64,000 nucleotides of DNA, from NCBI GenBank assembly GCA_964034945.1, contig OZ035961.1, positions 94,126,991 to 94,190,990 of the forward strand. Direction: 5' to 3'. Source of the DNA: Chrysopilus asiliformis (taxonomy: Eukaryota; Arthropoda; Insecta; Diptera; Rhagionidae). Every line of letters starts with the position of its first letter. Position 1 is the first letter of the stretch. The position numbers and the translations under genes were made by a program. The notes under the pieces were generated by a model. It was not told where the DNA came from, ran no database searches, and was given only the letters and a program-made list of their open reading frames with translations. Shown piece after piece: positions 46,641 through 59,600 of the stretch.

Positions 46641-48940
46641 CATTCAATACGTTCGGAGCGCTGAAATATCAAAGCTAGCGCGCGGTCACGCGTCATTGTG
46701 TTTTTTTTTATAAATATGTTGAAATGGTCTGCAGAAATTAATAAAATTAATTAACTGGGATTTTTCGCGAAAATTTAGTCGTTTTTAAAGGATAGTAATA
46801 TTTTTTTTATAAATATAAGATTGATTTTTCTGCGTAATCACAAAAGTTATGTTCAATTTGGGGTAATTTTCAAACTATGCTGGTAATACTGCTATACATT
46901 TAAAATTCACAATTCTTTTTATGGAGAAATAGCAAAAGAAACAAAAAGATGGAGTATATTACTATTATAAAACTGTATTTCCGCCGAGCGAATAATAAAA
47001 AAATCTGTTAATTTCCGTTTAGTTCTTGATGCTGACTTACAAAGGGTAATTTTTAATGTTTTGAAAATGATTTCGAGTGGAATTCCAGTATTCTTCGGGA
47101 ATATAGTACTTTAAACGTACTTCACGTACTTGCATGTGTACTTTAAGTGAACGTCAAAATTATTTTGTGTAAATTTTTGCTGTTGTTTTTCTCGATTAAG
47201 TTTCAATTAATATGGCCGCATGTTAATTTAAAATAATAAAGTAAATGTAATTAAGATCAAGTGATTTTCTTTATTGTTTGCCACATAGCTGTTACATTTA
47301 TAAAATTCGGAATTATTTAGAAAAGTTTCTCCCGAAAAAATATTCGCAAGTTTTACGCATTTGTGTGAAAACATCGGAGTTTTTAGACTGGAAAAACTGC
47401 TTTTAGACTTAAATTCGATAAAAAGGATATCTGAAGGGAAACCATTATTAAATACGAGTTGCAGTTAACTAAGGTAATATACACATATGTTTTTTATTCA
47501 ACAGTAGAAAAGATTCGCCCTTCTAATGCGCGAGATGACCTCATTTTGGAGTTGCAGCTGAACGCTGCAGATATTTTAGTTCGTAAGGAGATTGTCCTTG
47601 CAGTGGAGAATTGCGCCTTCTTTTACCACGTTTCAGAGAAGCGTTGCACAAAGGAAATGTGCTTACTCGCATGTTCCTAGGTGGAATTTTTAAACTTTGA
47701 TATCTTAATGGCATTAAAGTTTGTTTTTATTAAAACTTGATATAGATATTTATTGTATCCGGCCCTACAACTGTTTAAGATATCGCAAAAACAATATAGT
47801 TGACAAATGCTTTTCGTAGTTTATTCAATTCTTAGATAAATTTTTAAGAAAACAATGAATCATTGTACGATTTAGCACACAATCAGCGACAACTAATTGT
47901 TTAAGATTTCTTTCAAGTTCTCATACATTTCGGGTTTTCCCCTTATAAAATAAATTCGTTGATCATTGATTATCTAAAAAAAAATTAAAGTGTTTTACGA
48001 AAATGTTGATATTGCACGAATCTTTATTGGAGTATTTAATGCTATCTAAATGAGAGTATGAAAAATCTGGAGACAATTCATTACAAAAAATCTGATGCGC
48101 CTTCTATAATCATCAACGGCGCGACAGTCGTTAAGGATTTCTAGACGACCCAGACGACGGTCATTTAATTCGATCCCTTTACAACATGATTAATAGAGAA
48201 TAAAGGTCCCTTTCTCGAAGAAACATTTTTCAATTACTTAAATCAATATTTTTTTGTAGCGAAATTAACCTATTTTGAGCCACCGCTAATCCAGCGGTTT
48301 TATGAGGTTTTTTGTAATGTAATTGTTTTGTTGTAAGTCATTTACAATTGGGTTTAATGGGATAATTCCGAATTGTAGTAATAAAGAAAAAAAAGGAATG
48401 TTTGATTATACCTAATGTGAATAGAAAAGATCCATTTTAACCCATTAATGCCCATGAGAAAACCACTGAATATTTTTAACACAAAAACCAAGCATATGTC
48501 TGTAGTAATAAGTAAAAGTAGGTTAAGTCGATTTTTAGGCGAAGCCAAAGAAATCTGTTTGTAAATGCAAATACAGATCACTTTGGTTTCTCCTGAAAAT
48601 CTACAAGCTTTTTTAACTTGTCAACACAGATACATATATCCGGTATGCTCGTTTGTGTACGACGGGCGTTAATAGGGTAAATTTCTCGCGTGGGGTTTTA
48701 AGAGGTGAAATCGGTCAATATTTTTTAGCCACAACTTATGGTTTTAAAATAAATAAAAAATATTGCAGCCAATCTCAATTATTCCCGGTTAAAAACCTCT
48801 CAAAATGTCAAATATTCAATATTTGGCAAACAACACTACAGACAGTACAACATGTTTGGCAAACATTTAGCCTCGCCCCCAAAAAATCAAAATAGTTTGA
48901 TATAATTTTGCCTGGACGGGATTTCTTTTCTATCTACCCC
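46641..48940. other. Intergenic region; one unassigned open frame
   Basis: AT-rich. A plus-strand frame ending at 47680 contains RDDLILELQLNAADILVRKE and FFYHVSEKRCTKEM, with more even composition than its surroundings and a possible acceptor (TTCAACAG) at about 47503. I do not recognise it and cannot show that it is a gene. The rest holds nothing identifiable. Confidence 0.3.
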
Positions 48941-48943
48941 CGA

Positions 48944-49177
48944 TCAGTACGAAATCCTCTCTCTATCTCTTTCGGCACTACAATCGGTTTCTGGTCTTGG
49001 CATGCCGCAATGTCTGCCAGAGGTACCGATCACGTGTCGTGCCGATGTCCTCCAGTTTTGCATCCCAATTCTCTTCGTGTCGTGGTCAACGCCGTCTTGC
49101 CATCTGAGGTTGGGTTTTCCTCGTCGCCTTGTTCTTAATAACTTACCGCAGAAGACTCCGAGCCGGGTCATTTTCAC
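48944..49177 (-). pseudogene. Fragment of non-LTR retrotransposon polyprotein C-terminus
   Basis: The minus strand reads LRTRRRGKPNLRWQDGVDHD then RIGMQNWRTSAR, which matches the C-terminal tail common to insect LINE reverse-transcriptase polyproteins (R-RGRP-RW-DGV-D-K--G--NW---A). Only this tail remains. It is followed by a copy of repeat family B. Confidence 0.75.
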
Positions 49178-49615
49178 TCATACGAAATCCGGTCCAGGCA
49201 AAATTATGAGGATGTCCGAGCATCTGTCTGTTGGTTTGTCCGTTTTACGTATCCTAAATAACTCCAGAACGCACTAGAAATTAGAGTACTAGAATTTTTT
49301 TGTGAATGAGTTTTACGACAATTGTAGTTTTCTATCAATTTTTGGAAAAGTGATGTCAGTATAACGAATACCTCCCATAATTTTTTTTTTTGAAAAGATA
49401 CACTTTTCGAAAATTTCTCGAAAACTGCGCTTTTGAGGAAAAATGCGTAAAACCAAATTCAAAGAAAATAAAATTTCCTGTATTTTTTCCTTTAATGGTT
49501 TTACATATCTTTCGGTTCTTGGAATGTTTGAAAAAAATATTATTTTTTACATCTCTTTTCTGAATCTAAATATTGCAGAGGAAAGTTTCGAGTTGATCAC
49601 AACTGTTATTTTTCC
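49178..49615. repeat. Interspersed repeat family B, copy 2
   Basis: Matches 29420-29945 in the same order: AAAATTATGAGGATGTCCG, AAATAACTCCAGAACGCACT, TTTTTTTGTGAATGAGTTTT, ACAATTGTAGTTTTCTATC. It adjoins a LINE tail, so family B might be the 3' UTR of that LINE; this is inference. Confidence 0.65.
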
Positions 49616-49626
49616 TTTTTAGTACA

Positions 49627-50097
49627 TCTTATATATATAAAATCGTTTAACCTGACTGACTGACTCATCAACGTCCAGCCCAAACCCCTGAAGCTAGAAA
49701 CTTGAAACTTACACAGTGTCCCAACCATCACGTAGGCGCTCACTAAGGCGGAGTTTTCCGGAATTTAACCGCTAAGGCGGTAAAGGGGGTTTGGATGTTT
49801 TTAAACCGTGATTTTCGCCATGAATCCTGCTCAATCGGAGTCTGAAAAGTTTCACTCGGGGGTTTTCGGGGTCGCTGATCACGAATCTGGTGTTAGAATT
49901 TAAAAATTCGAAACCGAATTACCTGCAAGGATAATCAAATATCATTTTTCCCATTTTCTCTCGGAAAAATGGATATGTGGAAAGTCGGGCAAGGAAAAGA
50001 TTTTTCTTAAAAGTTTGTAAGTTCTTTTCGTGCTTCTTGGTATTCTTAAACTTATAGAAAAAAACTTTAACCCGGCAACGATGGGTATGCAAGCTAG
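49627..50097 (+). mobile_element. Non-autonomous Helitron (471 bp)
   Basis: Starts TCTTATATATATAAAATCG after an A and ends GGTATGCAAGCTAG before a T, as Helitrons do. The interior contains CTGACTGACTGACTCATC and CCCGGCAACGATGGG near the 3' end. No Rep/helicase coding capacity. Confidence 0.75.
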
Positions 50098-50659
50098 TTT
50101 TTTATATAATTGTAATTGATTAGTATAACTAAAAATCAAAAATGGCGTTTGTCTTTCGCCACGCTTATATATAGTTTTTAGCCTTCGAATGCTTGCCTTT
50201 GATATATCCTTGCGGACATTTTTACTCCAGAATCAGATTCTGCGCTCCACATGAGACCTTTATTTCGGAAAATTTGAGGAAAAAGATAATTACGTTACCC
50301 GTACAGGACCTTCCATTGTCCTTACAAGGACGAAGTAGTGAAAATATTGTTTTTTCCTCGGAGTTATGTATGTGTGCGAAATTTCAAATTAATCAGATAT
50401 GAGAAGTGTGTCAAAATTTGATTACAAGATTTGACCCTGACTGACAAACAGACTAAAAAGCTAGCTAAGTAAAAACTTTTAAAAAGCAAGGTAAATAAAA
50501 GCTTTTAACACGATCTTTTGTCGGCATGTGCAAAAGTTCTAATAATATTTGTCCTTTTTCCCAGAAAAAAAAACAGTTTTTAATGGATTTTCTATTATTT
50601 ATTTATTGAACAGATTTATGTATTTTTGGGATTAGTGTCGCGTTGAAATATCTGGCAAA
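50098..50659. other. 5' flank / possible 5' UTR of staufen
   Basis: Mostly repeat-like AT-rich DNA. A possible 3' splice site (TTTATTGAACAG) ends at about 50612, which would make 50613-50659 the 5' UTR part of the first coding exon. No core promoter could be identified. Confidence 0.35.
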
Positions 50660-53600
50660 ATGAATCATTCGCATAATACCCATCAACATATCCATCACCA
50701 TGTTCACACGCAGCCGATGCATCCGTCACATCCACCGCCACCAGTTGGAATGAATGTCGGCCCACAGCCCGGACCACCGCCGCCACCACATCAGCAGCAG
50801 CATCATATGCCAAATATTCCACACTACAGTAGCAATCAGAAACCATACATAAATCCAATGATGCGGTAAGATTTTAATTAATACTGTTGAGAACTTTATT
50901 TTGGAAAAATTTCTGACATCTTAAGGCATAGTCTTTAATTTTACAAAGAAGATTTTTTCAATTATGTTGAAGCAACATCAACCATTTCTTGTAGTAATCC
51001 CGGCTCAGGTTTACACAACAGAACAATTATGTCGCTATATTTTGTGCTACCCGCTTGAAAATTCAAAAAAAAAATCTGATGTGAACAGCACATGACTTTC
51101 TTATACAAAATCTACGTTTCTGCACAATTTACGTGATGAATAAAATATTAGTTTACATAAAAATATAAATTTTTATTTTACAAAATCTGAAATACCTCGA
51201 TAACGGTAAAAGATATCGATTTATGGTAAAAGGCAAAAATATAGAGAATTTTAATACCTCTAATTCTGCCATTAACTGTTTTTTTTTTCGAAAAACCGTT
51301 AGTTTGAAAGCAATTCGCAAAAATATATTTTTTTTTAAATTTTTAATGATAATATCTCGATAACGGTGAAAAATATCGGATAACGTTAAAAGACAAAATT
51401 ATGGCAAACGAGATAATCGCAAAAAACTGATGTTTTTAAAATAACGGTATATTTCGATAACGGCTTGAGATACGCAGTTCTAGTAAAAGACAAAGATGTA
51501 GAAAATTTTATTGTCTCCAAGTTTTGTAATACATAAGACTACTGGAAAATGGTTAGTTTCGGAATAAATCGCAAAAAATAAAATCGTAGTTTTTAAAAAG
51601 CCGCCATTTTGGTCACTTTCGGTTAACGGATTTCCATTAAAAGTGGGATTTTCCCATTTCAGGACCAAACATGCCTGTAATATTTCATGGCTCTAGCTCT
51701 ATTAGTTTTTGAGAAATCGTCTCCTGTACACAGACTGACAGACTAACATACTGACAGACAGAAATACATTTTTGTAATAATGCTCCAATCGACTGAAAGG
51801 GTGCTCGGGAAATGTTTTTAGGCAAAATTAAGAGGTCGAAAGTTTTCAACAATACAATACTTGATTATACTACGTATAAGAAAATAAAAAGGGATTGTCT
51901 ATAAAAATTTTACGTCTGCATTATATCTACTAGTTTATTCCTTATCTCGATTTATACACGCGATTCACTTAATTCCCCTCAGTAAGTAATTCACATTTTA
52001 ATATTCGTCTTGACCCTATTTCTTGTGGTAATAACAAAACCCCTTCGTTCCTTATTTTTGCATAGGAAATGTCTATCGAACCAGTTCCCTTCATCTTCTG
52101 TTTAAAATGATCTACACATCCGTCTTTTGATTATTTCAAGTCCTTTTCAATAGAAATCATAAAAACTATAGGACATTGCTCTCATAATACTCAGTCAAGG
52201 TATCAAACGCCAGATGTAATAAAGAAAATTTTCAATGTTTTTTTTTTCTTCGTGTCTTGAAGAAATTGAATAAAAATATGAAACATAAAATTTTCACAAA
52301 AGGACGAAAATTACGACTTTCCAGCGTAAAATCGAGTTGAAGAAATATAAATCTTCAATGTACGCAAGTCGTCATTGGAATTTTACTCGCACAGTATCGA
52401 GATTTATAAATTTTGAAGAGTGCTTGAAATTCAAAAAAGGCTTTCGTTCCAGAATCCATAGAAAATACCAATTGTGAAAATTCTAGTAAGTTGTATTGGA
52501 AATTAAATAAATTTGAAATTTTAATAGGTATTGCGTTGATTTCTATTTGTTTTTGCACTGATCAGATTTTTCAATCGTTGATTTTTTAATCTCTTTGAGC
52601 CTGTTCACATTGGTTGAAATAGTCCGCCTAATTATGACAGAAACTGGCAACATTAAAGCAAGGTGAGGAAATAGGACTGCTGATAGGGCAGTCCCACTTC
52701 CTCACCTTGCTTTAATGTTGCCAGTTTCTGTCATAATTAGGCGGACTATTTCAACCAATGTGAAAAGGCTCTTTGTTACGTTAAATTCTCCAAACTTTTT
52801 ATCATAAAATTTAAAGCAGTAAGAACAGCCGTCTTTCGTTTTAAGACTTCTTGATGTACGACCCGAAATTACAGATTTTAACGGGACCAAAAACGTTACA
52901 AATCGAGCTTTTCGTCGCCTGTAATTAAATTTTTCAACGCTGTTCATACCCGTATGGTGAAACCAAAGGGTATATTAACTTTGCCTTACCGTCTGTAACG
53001 CCAAGATCCCGTCATTACACACAAAAATGAATTACACCAGTGTGTTTAGAATGATAAAAAAAAGTTGAATTTAGCATGTCCGTCCGTCTGTCCGTCTGTG
53101 GCGCGGATTGCGGGCGCACGAATTGAGCTAGAGACTTGAAATTTTGCACAGATCCGTTTTTCGTAAAATGTGAGGCCAAGTTCGTTAATGGGCAAAAATG
53201 GACCAGTAGGGGGGTACCCCCCATACGAACGAAAACGATTTTTGCAAATATCTCAAAAATGGTGCATCTTATCAAAAAACTGCAAGAACAAAAGTTATTT
53301 AGGATATGATTCTACATAAAACTCCCATGCATCAAAATCCGATTGGAATAAATTTTAAAAAATCTTATTGGAAAGTTTGACTTCAAAGTGGAATTTTGGT
53401 ACAACTGTTCGAATTTCAATACGAATATCACCATACGGGTTTTCAATAATTGCCAGATTAGCAATTATAGCTTTTGTTATGTTTTTGGTTTAAATTGGAG
53501 AGGGAGGCGGTGTTTTGTATAATGTCAATTTGAATTAACATCAAACTAGTTGAAAGCTTCCAACTTTTGTACCAGCTGTTCGCTACTAGCAATTAGCCGA

Positions 53601-56600
53601 ATATCAATTACGTATTAACAACTGAAATCTATTTGGTTATCAAAAAGAACGATGCACGAATTTTGCCCCCAAACTAACTTTTGAATCCGTGGAGTTTTCA
53701 CTTTGGTTGAGTACTTCAAAAGCCACCGAATTGCAGGGGGATGGTGAGGGGTTAACGAACTTTCTCGTGGGCACAACTTCCATTTATGCCATGATCTCTG
53801 TGAAAAATCACGAGCAAGTTCGTTAACCCCTCACCATCCCCCTGCAATTCGGTGGCTCTTGAAGCCATATATGGATGAAACTAGAGACTGTGCCCTTTCC
53901 AAAAAGTCCTCAACCAAAGTGAAAACTACACGGGTTTAAAGTTTAACCTAGGGGCACGAAAAACGCTATTTCTTGCATGGTTCTTTAGAAAAATCTGATG
54001 AGGCATCAAAAACATGAGTCTGCTGAGACTACAAATTTAATTTTTTATTTTGATCTAAACGTCGTTCTCATCAATCGACAGTTTTACGCAATTCCAAAAT
54101 TATCTAATTTCCTTCCTAATACTACCAACATTTAATTTTGAAAATTCGCACAAAATATCATTTAATTTTGCAAATTCGCACAAAATATCAAACAATAAAC
54201 AACCATTACACCGACTTGTGGTTTATTTTCTCATCAAGTACTGGTGAAAATCTTCTTAATGTGCGGTATATCTGTTGATTCATTATGCTAGGCCAGCACA
54301 AGCTTAATGAAATCAAGGATTTGGCAAAGAGTTCAAATCAAATAATGAGATTTACAAAAAAAGGCAGACATTGGAACCAGTGGCGTATATTTAAATAAAT
54401 CACTAACGCTCTTAAACATTATAAATAAAATATCAAATAGAATTTCCGAACAATGAGATTCTGCACGTTTCTAGTGGCAATGACAAATATCTCAAGAATC
54501 TCCTTTTGAATAGTTGAAATCAGCAGGGAATCCGAATTGAAGTAAATAATACGAGCTAAGAAGGTAATAAAAATATAACTGGTTTTAATTTATTCAAGCC
54601 GTTCGGCGTTTTTTCCCCCATTTTTTGTGTCTTCCTTATGATGGCATACAGCAACAGTATCTACAGCGAAAAGGAAGAGTACTATCTAAATAAATGAAAA
54701 ATTGTATTTAAACTGAATGGAACTGGATTTTTTCCTGTTCGGCATGGAACAAAAGTCTTATTTGAGTTTCAACACTCTTCACAAATCATTCACATATCAT
54801 CTTAGTTGACTTGCGTGTCCCTTTTCATTATTTTGTTGCCTCACTCATTGGTCCTGAATTGTATTCCTCACAATTGACATTTTATTGATCAACATTTGAC
54901 TCTGTACACTGAAATACCTCAAAGACTTCTATTTTAATATTTTGGAAACAAAAAACTTGAGTCAGTGTGAAATATCTATTAAAAAGGATTTTTTAAAAAA
55001 CTCAAATATTAAAAAAAAAATTTAAAACATAACAAAAGCTACAATTGCCAGGGGCCAATCGTCAAATACTCTATGTGAGGCCAGACATAATTTAAAAAAA
55101 AACTATTTTAGGGGGGAATCTGATTAGATTTTGATGTATGGAACGGCTATGCAAAATGCACCGTTTTCGAGAAAATCGCAAAAAAATATTTCATTTAAAT
55201 AGGGAAAGGGGGAACGAGTGTTCTAACTGGATTTTGATGTATGGATGAGTTATGTAAAATCCTATTTTAAACACATTTTATCTTTATAAATTTCTCAATA
55301 CGACTTACCGTTTTCGAGAAAATTGCAAAAAACTGTTTCGTTAATGCAATGATTTCTGTGAAAAATCACAAAAAAGTTCGTTAACCCCTCACGATCCCCC
55401 TGCAATTCGGTGGCTCTTGAAGCCATATACGGATGAAACTAGAGACTGTGCCCTTTCCAAAAAGTACTCAACCAAAGTGAAAACTACACGGGTCCAAAAG
55501 TTAGTTTAGAGGGACAAAATCGTGCATCGTTCTTTGGTTATATGAATTTTTTTCAAAAGCGCATAGTTTTCTAGAAATTTTCAAAATATATAAACTGTAA
55601 AGGAGAAGGTTCCCGTTTTAGTTAACGGTAATTTTCCAAAAGCTGCTGGAAAACTAGTACTTTCGGAAAATTCATCCACAAAAGATTTCAACGCGTTCTC
55701 GAGGACACCCTCATCATTTTTCCTGAAACGATTTTCTTATTGACCAGAAAGTTTTTATGCCTAAGGATTAAAATCACTATTCAATTTTGTAGCGAGCAAC
55801 GTATGAAGCAGCCTCAGTCCGTTCAAAAGAATCGATCTCACAATGCACACAATGCTCACACTGGGCCCAACGGTCTCGTAATTCTGTCCCTTCCACCGGG
55901 CCAGAATCAGCCACCGCCACATCATCAACAACAGACATCACAGAGCCAGGCTCGACATCCTCAGCCGAATGCACCGTCCCAACAACATTTGCTGTCGCAC
56001 ATGCAGAAGAAACCGTTCAAATCTACGCAGCACAACAACATAACATTAACTCAAAATACAACATCCGTGCCAGCTAAGACGGCTGTAATTACGCCCATGA
56101 GTCATCTTCACCCCAAGACGTCTCATCAGCCTCCGCCAAAACAACAACCGCAGCAGCAACCACCTTCGCAAGTCCCGGCACCACCACAACTTCAGTCCAC
56201 TCAACATCCGCCAGTGATTCCGCAGCAACACGCACAACCTTCGTCGTCAGGACAACAACAAACGCAGCAGCAACAAAAACTGGTCCTTCAGCAGCAGAAA
56301 ATCATTTCGCCGAAGCAAATGCCTTTGCCTACACAGCCTCAAAAGCAACAACCGAATCACGTTGGTCAAATGAAGCAGCAAAATCAACCGAATTTGGCAA
56401 TAGCAATTAATCCTACATTGCAAATAGTTGAGAATCGTAAGTTTTAGACTTTTCCCGGGGATTTTTAATAATTAAAAAAATGTTTTTTTTTTGCTCAGAA
56501 ATTAAAATCCAACAAAGACCACAACCCCAGCAGCAACCACAACAGCAACAAACTCAACAACCGAATCCATCAAATTCCGCAGAATCTAAATCAACAGACA

Positions 56601-59600
56601 TTTTATCAAATATCATTTATCAGTCGCCGTCAGCGACCGACAATTTGGCAAACATTAAAGAGAAAACACCAATGTGTTTAGTTAACGAATTAGCTCGTTA
56701 TAATAAGGTTTGATAATGATAAAAACATCTCCGATTTATCGTGAAATAAAATCTCGTTTCAATTTTAGATACAACATCAATATCGTCTAACTGGCGAACA
56801 AGGACCAGCGCATTCGAAACGATTCACAGTCACACTTCGACTGGGCGAAGAAGAATACACCGCCGATGGTCCCAGTATTAAAAAGGCGCAACACTCAGCC
56901 GCAGCTGATGCAATCAGTCAGACGAAATACAATCATCCACCAGCAAAGACAAATCGTATCAAAAGCACCGGGAAGGCTGGTGTCGGAAACATAACACCGA
57001 CCGTTGAATTGAATGCGCTGGCAATGAAATTGGGTGAGCCGACCGTTTATCTGTTGGAAACACCGCACAATGGCAATAAACTGGTGAATCCAACTATAAT
57101 CGGTAATGGTACAACTTTACAGCCGCATGCTAATGGGAATGGTGCGACGTCACAACAGATATTGGGACCAGGTCCGTCGCAATTACAAGCGAATGTCATA
57201 CCAATGAATGGACAACCAAATCAAAAGTATTATCCAGATCCTCAGTTTAGGAATTTCAATCAAAATGTGAATATTTATCAAACACCTCGTTTCCGTAGTC
57301 GAGGCATTCCACGAACATTTAATAAATGCAATCCACATGTAAGTTTGTCGAGCTTTTCAAGGCTTTAGCGGGATTTCCAATATTCAAAAACGTTTTTAGT
57401 TTGTATGAAAAAGAGACACAATTTTCAAAAAGAAAATATAAATTACCAGACTAAAAAATTAATATATAAATGCTAAATGAGGTTTAAATTGGAAATCTTA
57501 TATCCTGTACGCAACAAAAACATTATTTTGAATTGACAATAGTTAGAAAAATTAATTTTTGATTTCATTTTTCAGCAAATACTTGCATTTAATGGCGTGC
57601 AACAGGGAATATCCAAAGAACCATGCCGTATTACGTTAATGGTAGGCAATAGAAAATTTCTTGGAATTGGAATTACTTTACAAGCAGCTCGTCATGACGC
57701 TGCCTCCAGGTAAGATTGTGGTTGGAGAGTAAATACTTTGACTTTCAATAACGCAGGCCGACCAAACTTGGTGTTTTGCATTTAAATGGTTGGTTAGCAA
57801 CCCGCAATTGTACGGAAATCTCTGAGTCGATATAAATAATGAAATTTGAAATCGTTGAATCCGAATCTGGCATTGGTTGGGCTGGGTCAGCTCTGATTTT
57901 TGAAATTTGCAGGGTGGTTCATAAATTGGTTCATACTTTTTTTTGGATATTTATTGGTAAATTTTAGTATCTTAAAAACTAAAGGTGATACAGCCAAATC
58001 ACTGCTAGATTCGATTTTTTTTATATTGCAGAGAATCACGATTTTTTTTATATATTACAGAGCATTGGAAGTTCTAAGACCATTGGCTTCCGTAGAAGAC
58101 CAACCACAGGCAATCCCAGAAGGCGATGAAGATCCAAATTCCGATCTTAAATCTCCGATATCTCTTGTACATGAAATTGCTCTCAAGCGAAACTTCACCG
58201 TTTCATTTGAGGTGCAGTCGGAAAAAGGTCCGCCACACATGAAAACTTTTATCACGGCCTGTAAAGTTGGCACCATTGTTGTAAGTTTAATAAAGATTTT
58301 TTGTTATTGTTGAAATTGGTTTCAAATTATATTTTTAAAAAATGTATACTAGACTCAAGGCGAAGGCAACGGAAAGAAAATATCCAAAAAACGCGCAGCT
58401 GAAAAAATGCTCGAGGAGTTGAAGAAACTTCCTCCAATGTCTCCACAACAAAGTCCGGCCGCTATCAACGCTAAGGTGAAAAATATGAAACGCAAACCAC
58501 CACCAATCAAAAAGAAGACCAGAAATCTTATCAAGGAAAAGACGGAACCCGAATATCCCGAAGAAGTAAATCCAATCTCGAAATTGATTCAAATTCAGCA
58601 GGCTCTGAAAGAACGCGAGCCAGTTTACACAGTTGTAGAAGAAAGGGGCGCGCCACGACGCAGGGAATTCGTCATTGAAGTGGCAGCTGGTGGACAAACG
58701 GCACGTGGAATCGGTCCGAATAAAAAGATGGCAAAACGAATCGCTGCTGAAAGTTAGTGTTATGCTGATTCTATTTTCTCTATAATTTGATTATCTTGTT
58801 GTGTATGATTTTAGTATTTTTCTTTTTGAATAATTTTTGGGGTATAAGTCATATTGGAATATTTCCATTTTCAATTTTTAATTCAAATTTATTTTCTTTT
58901 CTGTTTCAGATTTATTGATTTTAATGGGAATCACTTTACATTCATCTTCCGATAAGGAAAATAATCCTAAATCGAGTACTACCTCCACAACTAAGCCACA
59001 TAAAGTAACTTTTAAGGATTCGGTGGATCCAACTCCGGCTGCGTCGTCGGCAGTAACAACAGCTCCACAAATTCCAACCACTTCGAGCAGTCAGTCTGGT
59101 AGCGCCGGTAGACAAATTGTCCCCGGTTTACTGTTAATGCAACAAGTGAAAAGTAAAGTCGTTTATTGAAAAAATGTTTAGTAGAAAATTTGTACGTTGA
59201 TTGTTTTTCTCAGGTCAAACTCCTTTGTCAACACCGAAAACTCAAATCAAACAAAGGACAACAAACAAGGAAGAACGAATTTCAAGCCCTCCAATATCAA
59301 ATAATGAAGCATCCGGCGGTTTAAATACTCCTACACAAGGTGCGAATGGTAGCACGTCGCCAGTTACTTCACCTGGGAGCGTTGATGGTGCTCGTCCAAA
59401 AGATCATCTTCTATATTTGGCCAAAATACTTGGATTTCAGGTAAATCTAGGAGGTGGCCAAATTAGTTTTACACCCCGATTCTGAAAGACTTGTCACTCG
59501 TGAAATAACATTATTCTCGTTCGAATCGCAACCAGCGACTCCAACGGATTCTACTGCAATTCGCATGAAATTTTTTTTGGTACAAATTTTCTACATTAAA

